Part shown: in pieces, positions 16,383 to 26,420 of the stretch
How the letters are laid out: each line of letters opens with the position of its first letter
Position numbering within the stretch: the first letter of the stretch is position 1
From: Paramesorhizobium deserti
GTDB lineage: Bacteria > Pseudomonadota > Alphaproteobacteria > Rhizobiales > Rhizobiaceae
Length of the DNA: 64,000 nt
NCBI RefSeq assembly: GCF_001558695.1
Contig: NZ_LNTU01000034.1
Coordinates: 476,455-540,454, forward strand
Direction: 5' to 3'
Notes under the pieces: model-generated
Seen by the model: only the letters and a program-made list of their open reading frames with translations
Told to the model about the DNA's origin: nothing
Database searches by the model: none
Program-made: the position numbers and the translations under genes

Positions 16383-18683
16383 ATGGACCTGCGCACCTTC
16401 CGCCGTGACTTCATTACAAGGCCGCTGTTCAGACAGGCCGCGCGAGTCATGCCGCCGATCTCCGAGACCGAGCGGGAGGCGATCGACGCAGGCACCGTCT
16501 GGTGGGACGGCGCGCTCTTCACCGGCAATCCCGACTGGAACAAGCTTCTCGCCATGCCGCGGGCAAAGCTCACCGAGGAGGAGCAGTCCTTCATGGACGG
16601 CCCGGTGCGCGAGCTTTGCGCCATGGTCGACGATTGGAAGATCGTCTGGCAGGATCGCGACCTGCCGACCGAAGTCTGGAACTTCATGCGCCGAAAGAAA
16701 TTCTTCGGCATGATCATCCCGAAGAAATATGGCGGTCTCGGCTTCTCTAACACCGCTCATTCGGAGGTGGTGCGCACGGTTTCCTCCTGCAGCGTCGTCG
16801 CCGGCGTGAGCGTGATGGTGCCCAACTCGTTAGGCCCGGGCGAGTTGCTCATGCATTTCGGCACCGACGAACAACGCGATTATTGGCTGCCCAGGCTCGC
16901 TGACGGGCGGGAAATCCCCTGCTTCGGCCTCACTTCGCCCGATGCCGGCTCCGATGCGGCGGCAATGACCGACACCGGCATCGTCGAATACGGCATGTGG
17001 AAGGGCAAAAAGACCCTCGGCATCCGGCTCAATTTCCACAAGCGCTACATCACGCTCGGCCCCATAGCGACCGTCATGGGTCTGGCCTTCAAGATGCACG
17101 ATCCGGAAAACCATCTCGGCCGTGGGGAGGATCTTGGCATCACCGTCGCGCTGCTCCCCACATCGACCCCCGGCGTCAGCCATGGCGAACGCCACATCCC
17201 GCAATTCACCTATTTCCAGAACGGGCCGCTCTACGGCAAGGACGTGTTCGTACCTCTCGATCATATCCTCGGCGGCGAGGAGCGGATCGGCCAGGGCTGG
17301 AAGATGCTGATGACGGCGCTTGCCGCCGGACGCAGCATCTCGCTGCCCTCGCAATCCGCGGCCTCCGCCGCGATCTGCGCGCGCACCACCGGCGCCTATG
17401 CCCGCATCCGAACCCAGTTCAATGTCCCGATCGGCATGTTCGAGGGCATCCGCAAGCCGCTCGCCGATCTGGCCGCCAATACCTATCTGATCGATGCAGC
17501 AAGACGCCTCACCATTGCCGCGCTCGACGAGGGGCACCGGCCATCAGTGATCTCGGCGATCATGAAATATCATGCCACGGACCGCATGCGCGATTCCATC
17601 ATCAACGCGATGGATATCCATGGCGGCAAGGCGATCGTCGATGGTCCCAGGAACTATCTCGGCGGCCAGTACCGCTCGGTACCGATCGGCATCACGGTCG
17701 AGGGCGCCAATATCCTGACCCGCAACCTGATGATCTTCGGCCAGGGCGCGATCCGCTCCCATCCCTATATGCTCGAGGAATTGCTGGCCCTCTCCGATAG
17801 CGACAAGGCGCGCGGTCTCGATCGTTTCGACAAGACATTGTGGAAGCATATCGGCCACGCCTTTGCCACCGCCGGGCGGGCTTTCCTGCGCGGCTGGTCC
17901 GGCGGCCATCTCGCCCCAGCGCCCGAAGGCGCGGCGATGCGCAATCACTGGAAGCAGCTCTCGCGCTATGCCTCGGCTTTCGCGCTCCTCACCGATCTGT
18001 CGCTTGCCACGCTGGGCGGCGCGCTGAAGCGCAAGGAGATGATTTCGGCCCGCCTCGGCGACATCCTCTCCGAACTCTATCTGCTGGGCGCCGTCCTGAA
18101 GCGCTTCGAGGACGAGGGCCGGCCGCAGGAGGACGGGCCCATCGTCGACTATGTCATGGCGCAGGGGCAGAGCCGCATCGCCGCTGCTTTTGCCGGGGTA
18201 CTCGATAATCTGCCGGCGCGCTGGGCGGCTGTCCTCATTCGCCTGCTCGCCTTCCCTGTCGGGCTTCCCGACGCAGTACCGTCGGACAAGCTGACCAACG
18301 ACGTGGCTGAAACCTTGATGCGCAATTCGCCCCAGCGCGACCGGCTGACGCCGGATATCTATCTCGGCGAAGGTCGTCAGGAGCACCCGTTGAAGGATCT
18401 CGAACAGGCCTTCGCGCTTGTCGAAGCCGCGGAGCCCATCGAGAAGAAGATGCGGGAGAAGCGGGTGCGCAATGCGGAAGAGGCCCGTGACAAGAGCATC
18501 ATCAGCGATATGGAGTTCGCGCAGCTTGCCGAAGCGAAGGCGGCAGCCGCCCGCGTCATCGCCGTCGATGCCTTTGCCATGGAAGAGATTTCACCGATCG
18601 CCGCGCAGCATCGGCAGAAAAAGCCATCGCCGCGTCCCAAGCGCGCTGCACCACGTCGGAACAGCGCCGCAAGTTCTACTTGA
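16383..18683 (+). CDS. fadE: Acyl-CoA dehydrogenase, FadE-like
   Basis: About 766 residues, near the size of long FadE-type enzymes. The N-terminal part holds an acyl-CoA dehydrogenase core: KKYGGLGFSNTAHSE, then CFGLTSPDAGSDAAAMTDTG (FAD/substrate loop), later MDIHGGKAIVDGPRNYLG and VEGANILTRNLMIFGQGA. The C-terminal third is the extra domain typical of FadE (DUF1974 type). It would carry out the first step of fatty acid beta-oxidation. The ATG at 16383 has AGGGAG seven bases upstream; an earlier in-frame ATG at 16353 does not. Its last 8 bp overlap the convergent DUF4336 gene. Confidence 0.88.
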   Translation: MDLRTFRRDFITRPLFRQAARVMPPISETEREAIDAGTVWWDGALFTGNPDWNKLLAMPRAKLTEEEQSFMDGPVRELCAMVDDWKIVWQDRDLPTEVWNFMRRKKFFGMIIPKKYGGLGFSNTAHSEVVRTVSSCSVVAGVSVMVPNSLGPGELLMHFGTDEQRDYWLPRLADGREIPCFGLTSPDAGSDAAAMTDTGIVEYGMWKGKKTLGIRLNFHKRYITLGPIATVMGLAFKMHDPENHLGRGEDLGITVALLPTSTPGVSHGERHIPQFTYFQNGPLYGKDVFVPLDHILGGEERIGQGWKMLMTALAAGRSISLPSQSAASAAICARTTGAYARIRTQFNVPIGMFEGIRKPLADLAANTYLIDAARRLTIAALDEGHRPSVISAIMKYHATDRMRDSIINAMDIHGGKAIVDGPRNYLGGQYRSVPIGITVEGANILTRNLMIFGQGAIRSHPYMLEELLALSDSDKARGLDRFDKTLWKHIGHAFATAGRAFLRGWSGGHLAPAPEGAAMRNHWKQLSRYASAFALLTDLSLATLGGALKRKEMISARLGDILSELYLLGAVLKRFEDEGRPQEDGPIVDYVMAQGQSRIAAAFAGVLDNLPARWAAVLIRLLAFPVGLPDAVPSDKLTNDVAETLMRNSPQRDRLTPDIYLGEGRQEHPLKDLEQAFALVEAAEPIEKKMREKRVRNAEEARDKSIISDMEFAQLAEAKAAAARVIAVDAFAMEEISPIAAQHRQKKPSPRPKRAAPRRNSAASST

Positions 18684-19425
18684 GCACCCAGCGGAATGCC
18701 CGGCGCAATTCGTTGGCACCGTTTCTGTCATACCAACGGCCATGCGCCAGGATGATGCGCTCGGGTTGCCACGTGATCATCGTTTCGATCGCCGCGCGTA
18801 ATTGAGGCTTCTGCTTGGAAAAGGTCAGCCGCATGTCGCGCGGCATCTGGCCGTCGGGGTCCTGCACCCCGCCGAACCAGGTTAGCCACCGCATGAGAAA
18901 TGAATCGAGCTTGCGCGGCTCGAAATTCTCGATGAAATCGGTGAGCACCAGCGTCCGGCTCGGCCGATGAAAGAACTCCACCTCCGTCATGAAATCGCCG
19001 GTGACGGGAAGCGTCGCGATATCCTTGTCCCAGGGATAGCCTCCATCGCGGTCGAGCAGCGTATATCTGAAATCGATGCGGCCCTTCGACTGCTCCTCGA
19101 TCCGCGGCGCGAGATAGATATCCGCATCAGCAAAGGCGTTCCGCCAGTCCGGCACCCACCAGTAATGGATGCGGTTGGGGCCGATGATCCAGCGCGGCCG
19201 GCCAATGGCCTCGATCTCCGCTTTCAGCGATGGTACCAGCGGCGTGGGGGAATGGATGAAGAGTTCGCCTTTGCCGAGGCGGATCACCGTCATTCTTGTC
19301 GGAAAGGGCATCTTAGGCCATGGCATGCCGAAGCGGATGACCGGGCCGTCGACGACCCATACATTCTCACAGACCGCTTTCAGCGTGTTCAGCGGCGGAT
19401 AGGTGATATGCGCGTGCCTTTTCAT
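18676..19425 (-). CDS. DUF4336 domain protein (MBL-like fold)
   Basis: About 249 residues starting MKRHAHITYPPLNTLK. The stretches VVDGPVIRFGMPWPKMPFPTRMTVIRL and IIGPNRIHYWWVPDWRNAF, and the C-terminal LAHGRWYDRNG, match the DUF4336 family, whose fold resembles metallo-beta-lactamases. Function is unknown. The track frame extends to 19740 but the upstream part reads as noncoding. The gene is convergent with fadE and overlaps it by 8 bp. Confidence 0.75.
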   Translation of the reverse strand: MKRHAHITYPPLNTLKAVCENVWVVDGPVIRFGMPWPKMPFPTRMTVIRLGKGELFIHSPTPLVPSLKAEIEAIGRPRWIIGPNRIHYWWVPDWRNAFADADIYLAPRIEEQSKGRIDFRYTLLDRDGGYPWDKDIATLPVTGDFMTEVEFFHRPSRTLVLTDFIENFEPRKLDSFLMRWLTWFGGVQDPDGQMPRDMRLTFSKQKPQLRAAIETMITWQPERIILAHGRWYDRNGANELRRAFRWVLK

Positions 19426-19525
19426 CCTTGCCCCGTGGATTGTCCAAAACCTCGGATACAGTTTAGCGGGGTTTGAACAATTGCACCAACGCGGAACCAA
19501 ACGGCTATTCCTGCGGTTTCCCGGC

Positions 19526-20014
19526 ATGGAAAAGATATTGGCCGATATCGCCGCCGATATGCTGCCGGATACCGCCATTCCGTACCATATCATCCTGGCA
19601 CGAATTTGCGGCGCCCTGGTTCTCGTAGCGCTGATCGGCATCGACCGGGAAAGCCGCAGCAGGCCTGCCGGCCTGCGCACGCACCTGCTCGTCGGGCTGG
19701 CAGCCGCCGTTTTCGGCATTCTTGCCGGTGAAATCACCAAGGCGCCGCTCTACCAGATCGAGCAGGTCAGGATCGATCCCCTGCGCATCGTCGAGGCGGT
19801 GACGGCCGGCGTGGCTTTTCTCGCCGCCGGGCTGATCGTCTTCGGCAAAGGCCAGGTGCATGGGCTGACAACCGGTGCCGGCATGTGGCTTGCGGCCTCG
19901 ATCGGTCTTTCGACTGGCTATGGTTTCTGGATCATTGGCTTTTTTGCGACAGCAATTGGAGCCATCGTTCTGCGCTTGCTTTACCGTGTCGAAAGATGGC
20001 TGCAATGGAAATGA
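19526..20014 (+). CDS. MgtC/SapB-family membrane protein
   Basis: About 162 residues with four to five hydrophobic segments. The motif ALIGIDRESRSRPAGLRTHLLVGLAAAVFG is the MgtC signature region, and RIVEAVTAGVAFLAAGLIV plus LTTGAGMWLAASIGLSTGYG follow as in the family. MgtC proteins are inner-membrane factors tied to magnesium limitation and intracellular survival, acting on ATP synthase or membrane potential in studied species. The ATG at 19526 is chosen because the upstream extension overlaps the divergent DUF4336 gene start. Confidence 0.85.
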   Translation: MEKILADIAADMLPDTAIPYHIILARICGALVLVALIGIDRESRSRPAGLRTHLLVGLAAAVFGILAGEITKAPLYQIEQVRIDPLRIVEAVTAGVAFLAAGLIVFGKGQVHGLTTGAGMWLAASIGLSTGYGFWIIGFFATAIGAIVLRLLYRVERWLQWK

Positions 20015-20109
20015 TGACGGCCTCGGCGAGGCCGATTTGCATCCTCTTTGCGACACTGGCACTATTGTTCTCCGTCTGAATCGATTTTTTAGAACGAGGG
20101 GAGAGAAAA

Positions 20110-21711
20110 ATGACGGATACACCAACGCCGGCCCCGCCATTGGGATTCGACGAACACGGATTGGAAGCCGGCCAGGACAATGTCCAGATCGCCGGGCTCG
20201 ACGTTCACAATCCGGTCTTCTTCATCTCCGCGGTCACGATCGTGGGCTTCGTCATCCTCGCGCTCATCTTCCGCGATTTCGCCGGGACAGTGCTCGAGGG
20301 CCTGAGAACATGGCTGACCTCGACATTCGACTGGCTGTTCATGATCGCGGCCAATATCTTCGTGCTGTTCTGCCTCGTGGTGGCCATTTCGCCGCTCGGC
20401 AAGGTCAGAATCGGCGGCATCGATGCGGTGCCGGACTATTCCTATTCCGGATGGTTTTCGATGCTGTTCGCTGCAGGCATGGGCATCGGCCTGATGTTCT
20501 TCGGCGTGCTGGAGCCGATGTATCATTTCAACAATCCGCCGCTCGGCGCGGCACCGCCTGTTGTCGACGGAGTTCTGGTAGAGGGCGCCGTTGACCGCGC
20601 CCGCGAGCTCGGCATGGCGGCGACGATCTATCACTGGGGGCTGCATCCCTGGGCGATCTACGCCATCGTAGCGCTTGCCCTGGCGCTTGCCGCCTATAAT
20701 AAAGGGTTGCCGCTTTCGGTCCGCTCTGCCTTCTACCCGATCTTCGGCGAAGGCATTCGCGGATGGCCCGGCCACGTTATTGACACGCTGGCGGTCTTCG
20801 CCACGCTTTTCGGCCTCGCCACCTCGCTCGGCTTCGGCGCGTCACAGGCGCTCGCCGGCCTCAACGATCTCTATGGCGTGCCCAATACGGATATGATGAA
20901 GGTGCTTTTGATCATGGGCATCACGGCAATCGCGCTCGGCTCCGTGGTTGCCGGTCTCGATGCCGGCGTGAAGCGTCTATCCGAAATCAACATGCTGCTT
21001 GCCGTGGCATTGATGCTGTTCGTCATAGTGCTCGGCCCGACGATGTCCATCATCACCGGCTTCTTCACCAACGGCTTCAACTATATCAAGGATCTGCCGG
21101 CGCTCGCCAACTGGATCGGCCGCACCGACGAATCCTTCGTCCATGGCTGGACCACCTTCTATTGGGCCTGGTGGATATCCTGGTCGCCCTTCGTCGGCAT
21201 GTTTATCGCCCGCATTTCGCGCGGACGCACCGTGCGGGAGTTCATCACCTGCGTTCTCATCATCCCGACGCTCGCCTCCATCCTCTGGATGACGACTTTC
21301 GGCGGCACCGCGCTGGAGCAGTTCCTCAATGAGGGCTATATGGGCGTGCAGCAGACGGTGGTCGATTATGTTCCGGAGCTTTCGCTGTTCAAGATGTTGG
21401 CGGATTTGCCACTCGCTTCCGTCACTTCGTTCATGGGCATCGTTCTCGTCATCGTCTTCTTCGTCACATCGTCCGATTCAGGCTCGCTGGTGATCGACAC
21501 CATCACCGCCGGCGGCAAGGTCGATGCTCCGGTCAGGCAACGTGTCTTCTGGGCGATATTTGAAGGACTGGTAGCGATCGCATTGCTGCTCGGCGGCGGG
21601 CTCGCCGCACTCCAGGCGGGCGCCATCGCCACCGGCTTCCCATTCGCGATCCTGCTCCTGCTGATGCTCTATGCGACATGGAAGGTGCTGCGCAGCGAGC
21701 CGCATCGGTAA
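20110..21711 (+). CDS. BCCT-family betaine/choline/carnitine transporter
   Basis: Integral membrane protein of 533 residues with about 12 helices. Family marks are GMGIGLMFFGVLEPMYHF, the tryptophan-rich YWAWWISWSPFVGMFIARISRGRT substrate region, and FFVTSSDSGSLVIDTI. It takes up quaternary ammonium osmolytes driven by Na+ or H+. A ribosome site AGGGGAGA precedes the ATG. It stands alone and is convergent with the molybdenum cofactor gene. Confidence 0.9.
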   Translation: MTDTPTPAPPLGFDEHGLEAGQDNVQIAGLDVHNPVFFISAVTIVGFVILALIFRDFAGTVLEGLRTWLTSTFDWLFMIAANIFVLFCLVVAISPLGKVRIGGIDAVPDYSYSGWFSMLFAAGMGIGLMFFGVLEPMYHFNNPPLGAAPPVVDGVLVEGAVDRARELGMAATIYHWGLHPWAIYAIVALALALAAYNKGLPLSVRSAFYPIFGEGIRGWPGHVIDTLAVFATLFGLATSLGFGASQALAGLNDLYGVPNTDMMKVLLIMGITAIALGSVVAGLDAGVKRLSEINMLLAVALMLFVIVLGPTMSIITGFFTNGFNYIKDLPALANWIGRTDESFVHGWTTFYWAWWISWSPFVGMFIARISRGRTVREFITCVLIIPTLASILWMTTFGGTALEQFLNEGYMGVQQTVVDYVPELSLFKMLADLPLASVTSFMGIVLVIVFFVTSSDSGSLVIDTITAGGKVDAPVRQRVFWAIFEGLVAIALLLGGGLAALQAGAIATGFPFAILLLLMLYATWKVLRSEPHR

Positions 21712-21730
21712 CGCCGATCCGGGCCGCCGG

Positions 21731-23353
21731 CTATGCGATAACGCCGCCGGCGGTCTGCAGATCATCAGGCGTATCGACGTCCACCATCGCCGCCGGGCCG
21801 ATTTCCACGTCGATCACGGGCGTATCGCCGGTTTCGATCAGATGGCGGGCGCCGACATCCCCTGTAAGGCGCTCGATTGCCCCGAACAGGCTTCTCGGCA
21901 GGATGACGGGATTGCCGCGCTTGCCGTCGAAGCTGGCGCGCACCACAGCGCTGCCGCCCGCCTTGGCGAAAGCGTCGATAAGGCGCTTCAAATGATCCGG
22001 CCCAAGAGCCGGCATGTCGGCAAGGAGCACCATCATGCCATCCGCATCAGCCGGCACATGCAGCAGCCCCGCCTTGATCGAAGAAGAGATGCCTACGGCA
22101 TAGGCGCCATTGATGGCGGTCGTCACATTGAGCCCCGAAAGCGCCGCCTCGATCTCGCCGGCCATATGACCCAGCACCGCGATAACTGGACTGCCGCCGG
22201 AAGCGAGTGCCCGCCGGGCCGAAAGCCGGACGATTGGTTCGCCGTCGATCCGCGCCAGGAGCTTGTTGGGCCCGCCCATCCGGCGTGATTGGCCGGCGGC
22301 AAGCAGCGCGATGGCGACTGTGACGGGTCGGGCGGCAGGCTCCGCCTGGCGCGGCTGGGGCCGGCTGGGGATCTCCATCAGCAGACCGCCGACGCCCATG
22401 CCGACGATATCTTGCGGCGTGACCTCGACACCCGCCATCAGCCGGTCCAGCACCCAGTCGAAGCCGTTTTCCTTCGCGCTGCGGGCGCAGCCGGGCGCGC
22501 CGATCACCGGCTTGCCGTCGAGTTCGCCGAGGATGAGCAGATTGCCGGGATCGACCGGCATGCCAATGTGATGCACCGTACCACCCGCCTCGCGGATCGC
22601 CTGCGGCACGATATCGGCGGGATCGGCCACCGCGGAAGCGCCGAAAACGATGAGGGTATCGCACGCCGCCTGCATCTGCCGGATTGCCTCCTTCAGGTCC
22701 GCCATACGGTGCGCAACACGCATCTCGCCGCACACCGTCCCGGCATTGCGCGCAATACGCGCTTCCATGATGCGCTTGGTTTTGTCGAGCACGCTCGGCT
22801 TGACGGAGGGCAGAACCGTCTGGATAAGTCCGACGCGCTGCGGGCGGAACGGGAGAACGCCGAAGGCCGCACGGCCGGATATCCGCTTTTCGATCCGCTC
22901 GATGATCCCGGCATCCACCGCAAAGGGAATGATCTTGACCGTCGCCACCATCTGGCCGGACTGCACCCGGTCATAATCACTCAACGTCGCAATGGTGACG
23001 GCAGGATCGACCGCATTGATACCATCGATGACATCAGGATCGACCGTGAAGAGCCCACCTTCGAGGGCAAAGAAATTGACCCGCCCGGTCGAGGCCGGGC
23101 CGATCCGCACGCCGGCTATTTCGAGCTCGTTGGCAAGCCGCGAGGCGGCATCGTCCTCGCCTATGTCGGTCTCTTCGAGACGCGCCACCGTGACACGCGA
23201 CACACCGGCCGCGTGGAGCGTCTCAATATCACTGCGCGTCAGCAAATGGCCTTTCCGGAGGCTCGATATGTGCCCCGAAACTGACTGGACCGAAACCGAA
23301 TGGGCAAGGATTGCACCTTCTGCCTCGCCGACCAGGACCTCTCCGAATATCAT
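21731..23353 (-). CDS. Fusion of MoeA-like molybdopterin-binding domain and MocA-like cytidylyltransferase
   Basis: About 540 residues from the ATG at 23353 (start of MIFGEVLVGEAEG). Residues ~1-335 resemble the MoeA/MogA-type molybdopterin-binding fold (LIVFGASAVADPADIVPQAI, GAPGCARSAKENGFDW). Residues ~350-540 are a nucleotidyltransferase of MocA type: AAGQSRRMGGPNKLLARIDG, then LLADMPAL with the metal-binding Asp. MocA makes molybdopterin cytosine dinucleotide for xanthine oxidase-family enzymes. Such a fusion occurs in Rhizobiales. A decayed PaoABC-type molybdenum enzyme remnant lies 4.5 kb away. Confidence 0.85.
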   Translation of the reverse strand: MIFGEVLVGEAEGAILAHSVSVQSVSGHISSLRKGHLLTRSDIETLHAAGVSRVTVARLEETDIGEDDAASRLANELEIAGVRIGPASTGRVNFFALEGGLFTVDPDVIDGINAVDPAVTIATLSDYDRVQSGQMVATVKIIPFAVDAGIIERIEKRISGRAAFGVLPFRPQRVGLIQTVLPSVKPSVLDKTKRIMEARIARNAGTVCGEMRVAHRMADLKEAIRQMQAACDTLIVFGASAVADPADIVPQAIREAGGTVHHIGMPVDPGNLLILGELDGKPVIGAPGCARSAKENGFDWVLDRLMAGVEVTPQDIVGMGVGGLLMEIPSRPQPRQAEPAARPVTVAIALLAAGQSRRMGGPNKLLARIDGEPIVRLSARRALASGGSPVIAVLGHMAGEIEAALSGLNVTTAINGAYAVGISSSIKAGLLHVPADADGMMVLLADMPALGPDHLKRLIDAFAKAGGSAVVRASFDGKRGNPVILPRSLFGAIERLTGDVGARHLIETGDTPVIDVEIGPAAMVDVDTPDDLQTAGGVIA

Positions 23354-23434
23354 GTGGCCTGTCCTTCCGGCGTATACCAACCATGGCCAAGGATCATATC
23401 CAGGACTGTACTGACAGCCATTTTCCATCTCCAT

Positions 23435-23464
23435 TTGGCGTGAGGGCCCTCGAACCCTTATATA
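23435..23464 (+). promoter_or_regulatory. Putative promoter of the cueR-like gene
   Basis: TTGGCG and TATATA are separated by 18 bp, with a GAGGGCCCTC palindrome inside the spacer. MerR-family regulators bind dyads in long spacers of their target promoters. It lies 30 bp before the regulator start. Weak evidence based on motif only. Confidence 0.35.
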
Positions 23465-23493
23465 TGGCCGGATCGGTGACAGGAGAATACCCC

Positions 23494-23955
23494 ATGAATA
23501 TCGGAGAGGCGGCTACCGCATCAGGCGTTTCAGCCAAGATGATCCGCCACTATGAATCGATCGGACTGATCGAGCCAGCGGAGCGGACGCTGTCGGGTTA
23601 TCGCGTCTATTCGGCCAATGATCTCGAGACGTTGCGCTTCATCCGCCGCGGCCGCGATCTCGGCTTTTCGATCGAGCATATCCGCCAGCTCCTAGCGCTC
23701 TGGCGCGACCGTAGCCGCGCATCATCCGACGTCAAGCGCATCGCGTTGGAGCATGTCGAGGAACTGGAAGCCAAGATGCGGGAGCTTCGCGCCATGGCCG
23801 ATACGCTTCGCCATCTCGCTACCCATTGCCATGGCGATGCACGGCCCGACTGCCCGATCATCCGGGATCTGGCGCATACCGATGAGGATGGTCCGGCGCC
23901 GGTGGCTTCATCCTCCAGACGCTCCGGCGCGCTCAAGGGGACGCTGGTCGGCTGA
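23494..23955 (+). CDS. cueR: CueR-type MerR-family copper-responsive regulator
   Basis: About 153 residues. The MerR DNA-binding domain reads MNIGEAATASGVSAKMIRHY, then ESIGLIEPAERTLSGYRVY. A dimerisation helix follows. Cys112 and Cys120 (CHGDARPDC) occupy the same positions as the Cu(I) ligands of E. coli CueR. The ATG at 23494 has AGGAG eight bases upstream. No copper ATPase or oxidase is adjacent, so its targets must lie elsewhere, apart from possible autoregulation. Confidence 0.88.
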   Translation: MNIGEAATASGVSAKMIRHYESIGLIEPAERTLSGYRVYSANDLETLRFIRRGRDLGFSIEHIRQLLALWRDRSRASSDVKRIALEHVEELEAKMRELRAMADTLRHLATHCHGDARPDCPIIRDLAHTDEDGPAPVASSSRRSGALKGTLVG

Positions 23956-24328
23956 TTCCACAGGCGTAGGCGTCATTCCCATGGATATGCACACTGAACT
24001 ATCCCACCCTAATATATCGGGATTGCACGGCGATTGGCGGTCTGCTACGGCACGTTGAAATCGGAAATTTCCGCTACGGCAGCGGCGCCGATCCCGGCTC
24101 GGGAGAAGAGACGCTGACCGTTCGGAAAGCTGGCAATCCAGGCAACGGCTGGGCCGAAAGGCTGGCGGGGTTTTGTCGGCAAGAGCATTCAATTCTCGGC
24201 CAATCGAGGCGTCGGCCTAACGGGTAGCCTTGTGCGGTGCGCTGATCTCATCATGTTCCCGATCGGCCGCCGGCGGACGGACCGATCCGGTTCACGCGTA
24301 ATACTCCTCACGAAAATCAGATCAAGGA
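23956..24328. other. Intergenic stretch without recognisable gene
   Basis: 373 bp between cueR and thuA. Short frames exist on both strands but none has a family resemblance, a ribosome site or conserved composition. It must contain the thuA promoter; no clear -35/-10 pair was identified. Confidence 0.5.
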
Positions 24329-25123
24329 ATGACGAAAGTGCCTATTCGCACAATTGTATGGGGTGAAAACATCCACGAGAATACCAATGCCCTCGTCCGG
24401 GAGATTTATCCCGAAGGCATGCATGTGACGATCGCCAATGCGCTCAACAGCGATCCGGCGATTCATGCCACCACCGCCACGCTGCAGGAACCGGAGCACG
24501 GTCTGAACGAGGCCAGGCTCGCCGAAACCGACGTGCTCGTCTGGTGGGGACACAAGGCACACAACGAGGTTTCCGACGATATCGTCGAGCGCGTCGCCAG
24601 GCGCGTCTGGGAAGGCATGGGCCTGATCGTCCTGCATTCCGGCCATTTTTCGAAAATCTTCAAACGGCTGATGGGAACGCCCTGCGCGCTCAAATGGCGC
24701 GAGGCGGGCGAGCGCGAGCGCTTGTGGGTGATCAATCCCCGCCACCCGATCGCCGCCGGGCTCGACGAAAGCTTCGTCCTCGAAAACGAGGAGATGTATG
24801 GCGAGCAATTCTCCGTTCCCGAACCGCTGGAGACCGTATTCATCTCCTGGTTCCAGGGCGGCGAAGTATTCCGCTCCGGGCTTACCTGGCGCCGCGGCGC
24901 TGGCAACATCTTCTATTTCCGCCCGGGCCACGAAACATACCCGACCTATCATGACGTCAATGTCCGGAAAGTGCTGATCAACGCCGTGAAGTGGGCCCAT
25001 AACCCGCAGGGCGATCTGAAAACCATCACCGACGCTCCCAACGTGCCCGTCGAAAAGGCGCATGAGCCGATCGTCGAACGCGGACCGAAATTGCATAAGG
25101 CCGGTGAAGCCGGTTATCGCTGA
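24329..25123 (+). CDS. thuA: ThuA-family protein (trehalose/disaccharide utilisation)
   Basis: 264 residues. Typical ThuA stretches are [42 protein letters not shown] and [16 protein letters not shown]. The fold is related to class I glutamine amidotransferases. In Sinorhizobium meliloti thuA acts with thuB in trehalose, maltose and sucrose catabolism by forming 3-keto sugars. thuB follows after 12 bp. The thuEFGK transporter and thuR regulator are not present here. Confidence 0.9.
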   Translation: MTKVPIRTIVWGENIHENTNALVREIYPEGMHVTIANALNSDPAIHATTATLQEPEHGLNEARLAETDVLVWWGHKAHNEVSDDIVERVARRVWEGMGLIVLHSGHFSKIFKRLMGTPCALKWREAGERERLWVINPRHPIAAGLDESFVLENEEMYGEQFSVPEPLETVFISWFQGGEVFRSGLTWRRGAGNIFYFRPGHETYPTYHDVNVRKVLINAVKWAHNPQGDLKTITDAPNVPVEKAHEPIVERGPKLHKAGEAGYR

Positions 25124-25135
25124 GGAACTTACTAT

Positions 25136-26275
25136 ATGAGACTGATTATTGTTGGCACCGGCGCGATGGCCAAGAGCCAGACGAACCATTTCAAGGCCAT
25201 CGACGGCGTGGAAGTCGTCGCCGCCGTGGATACGGATCCGGTTCGGCTCGCCGAATTCGCCGATCATTTCGGCATCGAGAAGCGCTTCCTGACCCTTGAA
25301 GAGGCAATCGCCTGGGGTGAATTCGACGCCGCGACCAATGTCACGCCCGACCGTATGCATCATGCGACCTCACTGGCGCTGATCGCCGCCGGCAAGCATG
25401 TCTTCTGCGAAAAGCCGCTAGCCGAGAACCACGCCGAAGCCATGGAGATGACCCATGCCGCGGAGGCAGCCGGCGTCGTCAACATGGTGAACCTGACCTA
25501 TCGCAACGTGGCGCCGCTGCAATATGCCCGCGGGATGGTGCTGGCCGGTCAATTGGGGACGATCCGCCACGTCGAGGCCTCCTATCTCCAGAGCTGGCTC
25601 GTCTCCCGTGCCTGGGGCGACTGGCGTACGGAATCGCGCTGGCTCTGGCGGTTGTCGACCGGCCATGGTTCGAACGGAGTGCTGGGCGATGTCGGCATCC
25701 ACATCCTCGATTTCGCCGCCTATGGCGCAGCCACCGATATCGATCATGTGTTCTCCCGGATGAAAGCCTTCGACAAGGCGCCGAACAACGAGATCGGCGA
25801 ATATGTGCTGGATGCCAATGACAGCTTCACCATGTCCGTCGGCTTCGCCAATGGCGCGCTCGGCGTCATTCACGCCAGCCGCTGGGCGACGGGCCACCTC
25901 AATGAGCTGAAGCTGCGCATCTATGGCGAGCGCGGCAGCCTCGAGGTCACGCACCGGCCGACGGATTCGGAACTGCGCGGTTGTCTCGGCGAGGATATCG
26001 AAACGGCCACCTGGAGAAACATCGAGGTTCCGGCGGTGCCGACCAATTATGAGCGTTTCGTCGAGGCGATCGCCACCGGAAAGCAGCTCGAACCGAGCTT
26101 CCGCCATGCCACAAACCTGCAGAAGGTGATCGACCTCGCCATGGTTTCGGAAAAGGAGCGCCGCGAAATCACGCTGCTGCCACCGGTCGAAATGGTAAGT
26201 ACGCCTGAATTGCAGGTGGTGGAGCTTCAAACGATCGCGGATCTCGAAACATTGCCGATCGCCGGTGAGTGCTGA
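25136..26275 (+). CDS. thuB: ThuB-type Gfo/Idh/MocA oxidoreductase
   Basis: 379 residues. The NAD(P)-binding N-terminus LIIVGTGAMAKSQ is followed by VFCEKPLAEN, the Gfo/Idh/MocA signature with the catalytic Lys. The second domain carries GVLGDVGIHILDFAAYG. With ThuA it converts disaccharides to keto derivatives in rhizobia. It is in an operon with thuA (12 bp gap), and a 12-bp-stem hairpin follows 30 bp after its stop. Confidence 0.88.
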   Translation: MRLIIVGTGAMAKSQTNHFKAIDGVEVVAAVDTDPVRLAEFADHFGIEKRFLTLEEAIAWGEFDAATNVTPDRMHHATSLALIAAGKHVFCEKPLAENHAEAMEMTHAAEAAGVVNMVNLTYRNVAPLQYARGMVLAGQLGTIRHVEASYLQSWLVSRAWGDWRTESRWLWRLSTGHGSNGVLGDVGIHILDFAAYGAATDIDHVFSRMKAFDKAPNNEIGEYVLDANDSFTMSVGFANGALGVIHASRWATGHLNELKLRIYGERGSLEVTHRPTDSELRGCLGEDIETATWRNIEVPAVPTNYERFVEAIATGKQLEPSFRHATNLQKVIDLAMVSEKERREITLLPPVEMVSTPELQVVELQTIADLETLPIAGEC

Positions 26276-26304
26276 AGGGTCATTGGGGTGTGAGAACATC
26301 TCAA

Positions 26305-26340
26305 ATGCCGCCCTGCTCGCCAACGCCGGCAGGGCGGCAT
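26305..26340 (+). terminator. Stem-loop downstream of thuAB
   Basis: Perfect 12-bp inverted repeat (ATGCCGCCCTGC and its complement) with a 12-nt loop, 30 bp after the thuB stop. There is no T-run, so termination may need Rho or the hairpin may protect the mRNA end. Confidence 0.5.
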
Positions 26341-26420
26341 GGCCCTGGATGGGCCCGATAGAATATGCAGCATCGCCCGACCGCTGCTCTCCATGCAGCG
26401 GGACCGACATCCCCGACCAC

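Noticed and set aside
22289..23284. 331-codon plus-strand frame opposite the MoeA-like/MocA gene
   Set aside because: Composition is typical antisense; the minus-strand protein has full motifs.
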